From: CAYPEK01 sp964409645
Lineage (GTDB): Bacteria > UBP15 > UBA6099
NCBI GenBank assembly: GCA_964409645.1
Contig: CAYPEK010000165.1
Location: 1 to 6,804, forward strand
Length of the DNA: 6,804 nucleotides
Direction of reading: 5' to 3'
A program made the translations under genes and the position numbers. The notes beneath the pieces are model-generated. The model worked only from the letters and a program-made list of their open reading frames with translations, was not told where the DNA came from and did not search any database. This document shows, piece by piece, positions 4,891 to 6,804 of the stretch; position 1 is the stretch's first letter; the number at the start of each line of letters is the position of its first letter.

Positions 4891-6804
4891 ATGGGAAAAG
4901 TACCAGAGCAGAGACGACCGGCAGGACAACCTGCTAGCCGCCCGGCGGCCAGACCGGCGACGGGACAAACACAGCGTCCGGGATCGCGCCCGCCGGGGCC
5001 GGCCGGACGCCCCGCAGCTAATGCGACGCCCGCAAGACGACCTGCCGGTAAGCCACCCACAAAACCGCCCGCGAGGCGCCCACCGAAAAAGCGCGGCGGC
5101 GGCGGCGGCCAGCAAGGCGGCATTTCATGTCTCGCCGCACTGACGGTGGTTCTGATTATTCTCATCGTATTCGTCATCACCATAACCGCATCGACATTTG
5201 CCGTGATCGCAAAATACACCCGTCAGCTTCCGGAGCTGAATCAAATGGTGCTCCCGCAGGCGAAGGAGACAACGAAGATTTACGCAGCCGGCGGCGAGGT
5301 GCTCGCCAATCTCTATGAAGAAAATCGCGAATACGCAACATATAACGAAATCCCGGACAGCCTCAAGCTGGCGTTCATCGCGACTGAGGACGAGCGTTTC
5401 TTCAAGCACAAGGGAATCGACTTCACGGGCATGGGCCGCGCGATGTTCACATTTGCGGCGACGGGAGGAAAGCGAAGGCCGGGCGCGAGCACGATCACGC
5501 AGCAGCTTGTGCGAAACGTTTACCTCGTGGAGGACTTACGCTCCGAGACATCGCTGTCCAAGAAGCTGTCGCGAAAATTCAAGGAATGGATGCTCGCGAT
5601 CGCAATCGAGAAAAGATACTCGAAAGAAGAAATCCTCGAGCATTACCTGAACGTGATTTACCTCGGTCACGGGGCGCACGGAGTAAAAACCGCCGCGCGC
5701 GTGTTTTTCGACAAGGACCTCGGCGAGCTTACCGTCGCAGACTCGGCGCTGCTCGCCGCCATCAACAAGGCGCCCGGCAACTACACCCCGTTCATCTATC
5801 CGGAACGCGCATTGAACCGCAGGAACAACGGCACGCTGAAAAAGATGCTCGAACTTCACTTCATCACTCAGCAGGAGTTTGAAACCGCGCTCAAGCAGGA
5901 TTTCCATCTCGCAAAACTGACCGGCCCCGGATATGAAAACTACAAAGCACCGTATTTCGTGACGTATCTCATCGACCGGCTGCAGGACGACGACGGACCG
6001 TTCAAAATGAGCTACAAACAGATATATCAGGGTGGTTACAAGATATACACGACACTTGACCTGAGGCGTCAGCGCTACGCCGAGGAAGCCGTCAAATATG
6101 GCCTTTCGATGGCCGCGCAGAGGCACGCGAACATCTCACAGGGCGCGATAGTCTCGCTGAACCCGAAGACGGGAGCTGTGATCGCGATGGTGGGCGGCGC
6201 CGACTACAAACAGTCGAAATTCAACCGCGCGTGGCAGGCGCTACGGCAGCCCGGTTCATCGTTCAAGCCGTTTGTTTACATCACCGCGGTCAAGCAGGGC
6301 CACTCTATGAAGTCGTCCGTTTCCGACAACCGCGTATGCTACCCGTCGTTCCCGCGGCCGTACTGCCCGAACAACTACGACAACAAATATTACGGCGGAA
6401 TGACATACGCGCGCGCGCTGATGCTTTCGCGCAACATACCGGCCGTGAAAGTCGGCCACGATGTCGGAATAGAAAATGTAGTCGATACGGCCCACGAGAT
6501 GGGCATAAACACGCCGATCCCGAAAAACCTCTCGATCTCCCTCGGCGCGGGCGAGGTAACGATTCTCGACATGGCGGTTGCATACTCGACCATAGCCAAC
6601 GGCGGCTATCACATAAAGCCTTACTCGATAGAAAAAATCACAGATTCGACGGGCGCTGTCGTTTACCAGAGGAGATACGATCCCGGCGAGAAAGTGCTGG
6701 ATGACGATGTGATAGCGGAGATAGTCCCGGTGATGGAAAGCGTGGTAACGAGCGGCACCGGGCGGCTGTCGAAGCTGCCGGATCGCACGTCGGCCGGAAA
6801 AACC
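4891..6804 (+). CDS. mrcA: PBP1A-type bifunctional peptidoglycan glycosyltransferase/transpeptidase, C-terminus cut by the window
   Basis: The frame is open from ATG 4891 through the right edge (638 codons, no stop). The product polymerises lipid II into glycan strands and cross-links stem peptides at the outer face of the membrane. Residues 1-77 form a Pro/Arg/Ala/Gly-rich cytoplasmic tail, followed by one membrane helix (about 78-104). The GT51 domain has ATEDERFFKHKGID (164-177, catalytic Glu166), RPGASTITQQLVRN (196-209), KEWMLAIAIEKRYSKEEILE (231-250, Glu240) and YLNVIYLG (252-259). GGYKIYTTLD (381-390) leads to the transpeptidase domain: SxxK at QPGSSFKP (nucleophile Ser456, Lys459) and SxN at SRN (513-515). 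Lys637-Thr638 begin the KTG motif, with the Gly just outside. Class A PBPs usually run to 700-850 residues, so the end is missing. The ribosome-binding site is weak (GTGGGT, about 10 nt upstream). The naming as 1A rather than another class A PBP is by overall pattern. Confidence 0.94.
   Translation, partial: MGKVPEQRRPAGQPASRPAARPATGQTQRPGSRPPGPAGRPAANATPARRPAGKPPTKPPARRPPKKRGGGGGQQGGISCLAALTVVLIILIVFVITITASTFAVIAKYTRQLPELNQMVLPQAKETTKIYAAGGEVLANLYEENREYATYNEIPDSLKLAFIATEDERFFKHKGIDFTGMGRAMFTFAATGGKRRPGASTITQQLVRNVYLVEDLRSETSLSKKLSRKFKEWMLAIAIEKRYSKEEILEHYLNVIYLGHGAHGVKTAARVFFDKDLGELTVADSALLAAINKAPGNYTPFIYPERALNRRNNGTLKKMLELHFITQQEFETALKQDFHLAKLTGPGYENYKAPYFVTYLIDRLQDDDGPFKMSYKQIYQGGYKIYTTLDLRRQRYAEEAVKYGLSMAAQRHANISQGAIVSLNPKTGAVIAMVGGADYKQSKFNRAWQALRQPGSSFKPFVYITAVKQGHSMKSSVSDNRVCYPSFPRPYCPNNYDNKYYGGMTYARALMLSRNIPAVKVGHDVGIENVVDTAHEMGINTPIPKNLSISLGAGEVTILDMAVAYSTIANGGYHIKPYSIEKITDSTGAVVYQRRYDPGEKVLDDDVIAEIVPVMESVVTSGTGRLSKLPDRTSAGKT

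Noticed and set aside
5536..6126. 196-codon minus-strand frame
   Set aside because: It lies antisense to the GT51 and transpeptidase coding sequence with intact motifs on the plus strand.
6784..6804. Premature end of the PBP
   Set aside because: The reading frame is intact up to the last base and stops at the window edge within KT(G); this is a window cut, not a truncation.

Overview
The window is a bacterial chromosome segment. It holds three housekeeping or metabolic genes of fairly high G+C and, at the left end, an AT-richer accessory-looking stretch. No rRNA, tRNA, CRISPR array, transposase or phage gene is visible. A class A penicillin-binding protein shows a peptidoglycan-walled bacterium. 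The sequence alone does not fix the phylum; the mix of genes, the long low-complexity tail on the PBP and the GTAGGGGC-type palindromic repeat would fit an environmental or uncultured lineage (inference).

Layout. (1) 1-109, minus: the first 36 codons of an MNT-type minimal nucleotidyltransferase, running off the left edge. (2) 195-986, minus: a DUF429 protein (RNase H-like fold, predicted nuclease), visibly AT-richer than its neighbours, with its own promoter and operator-like dyads at 1035-1112. (3) 1146-3158, minus: a UvrD/PcrA/Rep-type superfamily 1A DNA helicase with every helicase motif but a short C-terminus. (4) 3159-3560: a 402-bp divergent intergenic region rich in hairpins, including a 56-bp imperfect palindrome and an extended -10 promoter. 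(5) 3561-4790, plus: an acyl-CoA dehydrogenase whose catalytic base appears to sit at the isovaleryl/long-chain type position. (6) 4891-6804, plus: a PBP1A-type bifunctional peptidoglycan glycosyltransferase/transpeptidase, cut by the right edge just inside its KTG motif.

The genes do not form one pathway. The helicase serves DNA repair and replication, the dehydrogenase CoA-thioester oxidation with electron-transfer flavoprotein, and the PBP cell-wall synthesis. The two leftmost genes share base composition of their surroundings and strand, and look like a small accessory cluster. The MNT gene is probably half of a HEPN/MNT toxin-antitoxin pair whose partner would lie beyond position 1.

No convincing undescribed multi-gene system is contained here. 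The points most worth a second look are the MNT/DUF429 island with its regulated-looking promoter, the two-state palindrome at 3413-3468, the shifted catalytic base in the acyl-CoA dehydrogenase, and the RPA-repeat tail of the PBP.
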